Positions 62,760 through 64,000 of a stretch of 64,000 nt of DNA are shown here, piece after piece; the stretch's first letter is position 1, and each line of letters starts with the position of its first letter. The DNA lies in the NCBI GenBank assembly GCA_014773175.1, contig VXCM01000712.1:124001-188000 (forward strand). Reading direction: 5' to 3'. Under the pieces are notes generated by a model. That model worked only from the letters and a program-made list of their open reading frames with translations, was not told the DNA's origin and searched no databases. The DNA comes from Lucifuga dentata (Eukaryota; Chordata; Actinopteri; Ophidiiformes; Bythitidae). The position numbers and the translations under genes were made by a program.

Positions 62760-62787
62760 CCCCCCNCCCCCCCCCCCCAAAAAAAAA
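62760..62787. repeat. Poly-C then poly-A tract with a single-N gap
   Basis: A C run with N at 62766, followed by an A run. Confidence 0.9.
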
Positions 62788-62924
62788 TTAAAAATAAATA
62801 AATAGAAATAAAATAAAATAGCCTTAATGTTTTCTTTTGCTTGTTTAAATTCTGTCACTTAATTACTGATGGTGTGTTTATCCTATACATAAATGCAACT
62901 CTTTATTGAAAACATAAAGCAGCG

Positions 62925-62961
62925 TTTTTTTTTTTTTTNTTTTTTTTTTTTGTTTTTTTTT
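62925..62961. repeat. Poly-T tract with a single-N gap
   Basis: A T homopolymer with N at 62939 and one G interruption. Confidence 0.9.
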
Positions 62962-63300
62962 TTAAAACAGGGATTTGGTAAATAATAAGACAGATGGTCC
63001 AGGTCTGTTAACATGTTAACAGAGGCTTTATGCTTTATGCAAGGGAACAGGAGAACAGAATTGTACTGCATTTTTGCTGACTGCTTTGCTTTGGGAAAAA
63101 CTGCTGACCCCCCCAAGTTTGTTTCATGCATCTTCAAACCTCAGTCACACTGATTGATACACTGTGGAATCGCCTCAAGCTTCATTTTCACATGAAAAAC
63201 CGTACAAGTTCCTAAAAGCACAAAGGACTCGCAGGCCATTATGGGACTGACGAAGCACAAGCTACACAAATTAATAATCTGTTGTACCCCCACCCCATCT

Positions 63301-63433
63301 CTACCCCCCACCCCATTCTCTGTGTTCCATTAATAAATGGGAAACTGAAATGATCAAAACAAAAATNCTACCCCCCACCCCATTCTCTGTGTTCCATTAA
63401 TAAATGGGAAACTGAAATGATCAAAACAAAAAT
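63301..63433. repeat. 66-bp exact direct duplication around a single N
   Basis: 63301-63366 is repeated exactly at 63368-63433 with only the N at 63367 between. The block is not a simple repeat, so an unmerged overlap between contigs is the likeliest cause. Confidence 0.92.
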
Positions 63434-64000
63434 AAATATAATTTCATGTGGCAGCTATCATTTATTGATAGTATCTGGGTTTAGTGTGGGATGTGATTTT
63501 ACCCAATAATGGCTGCATAAACAGTTTGCAGTTGCATATTGAAATACAGAAAAATATTACATTATGCTTAAATAGGGATGGAACACATTTGAAGGTATAA
63601 ATGTGAGACTAAGAGCTTCTTCTCAAGGGCTGTCTCATTGTCGCCATGGTTTACTGGGTTCATGATGACATGTCATGAACACAATAAGCCCGCGTTCATT
63701 AATTACTAAAGATTTCACTGTTTTGATGAAAACAGTGTTCTCCAGAGTCACACAGATTTGCAGTTTTTGACCATCTGGAGACAAAAGTAATTTTTTTGAC
63801 ACACTGATCTTTGGAGATCCTGGAATCCTCTAGAATTAAGTAGAAAATTGACAACTTTTTATCATTTATTTTAGACTTTTTTGTTTTTGCGCTAAATTCT
63901 TTTATATATTTTTTCTAGAATGAAGAATTTTCTAGAAAATTAGATTTAGACCCCGGAGAGTCAGTAGAGGTTTTCCACCACACATTGTCTGTTTTGTATT

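Larger units (their letters stand above)
41088..64000 (+). other. Intron 4 of the formin gene, incomplete
   Basis: At least 22.9 kb starting GTAAGT. I looked for the next formin exon by its expected protein and did not see it, nor any other gene on either strand. The intron holds two Harbinger-like elements, microsatellites, assembly Ns and several repeat-free stretches, listed separately. A poor manual match could hide a short exon, so the intron call past about 45 kb is less certain. Confidence 0.75.

Noticed and set aside
1..64000. CRISPR arrays, tRNA or rRNA genes, or bacterial-type operons
   Set aside because: No regularly spaced palindromic repeats, no cloverleaf with A and B boxes that I could recognise, and vertebrate genome organisation throughout.

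Overview
The window is vertebrate nuclear DNA, most likely from a teleost fish. It is AT-rich, CpG-poor and dense in microsatellites. It carries short split exons with GT/AG splice sites and fish-type interspersed repeats, and has no operon-like gene packing. The one gene I can support is the 5' part of a diaphanous-related formin on the + strand. It is best matched to DIAPH2 (mDia3 type). Its first four coding exons are 19516-19599, 33859-33891, 35908-36084 and 40983-41087, and together they give 133 residues: a lysine-rich N-terminus, a 33-nt microexon, and the start of the Rho-GTPase-binding region. The rest of the protein (about 1100 residues in human DIAPH2) must lie beyond position 64000. 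Layout: 1-18.4 kb is upstream DNA with no recognisable gene. It holds three copies of a TTAA-ended inverted-repeat transposon family, two fish retroelement-like repeats, retroelement tails and many simple repeats. A candidate promoter (CRE-like site plus two CCAAT boxes) lies at about 18.46-18.58 kb, followed by the presumed 5' UTR and coding exon 1. Intron 1 (14.3 kb) carries a seven-unit minisatellite, a possible hAT-type element and a 25-bp-arm perfect hairpin. Intron 2 (2.0 kb) carries a fourth copy of the TTAA-ended family. Intron 3 is 4.9 kb. Intron 4 runs from 41088 to at least the window end. It contains two PIF/Harbinger-like elements, one with a degraded Myb/SANT-MADF-like reading frame, plus simple repeats and several unique stretches that could be regulatory. 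The assembly has fourteen N gaps. Thirteen are single Ns, and three of those sit between exact 62-67 bp direct duplications, which I read as unmerged contig ends rather than biology. I found no new gene system. The most useful observations are the small transposon families, the perfect inverted repeats, the fully symmetric (phase 0-0) formin exons and the assembly duplications.
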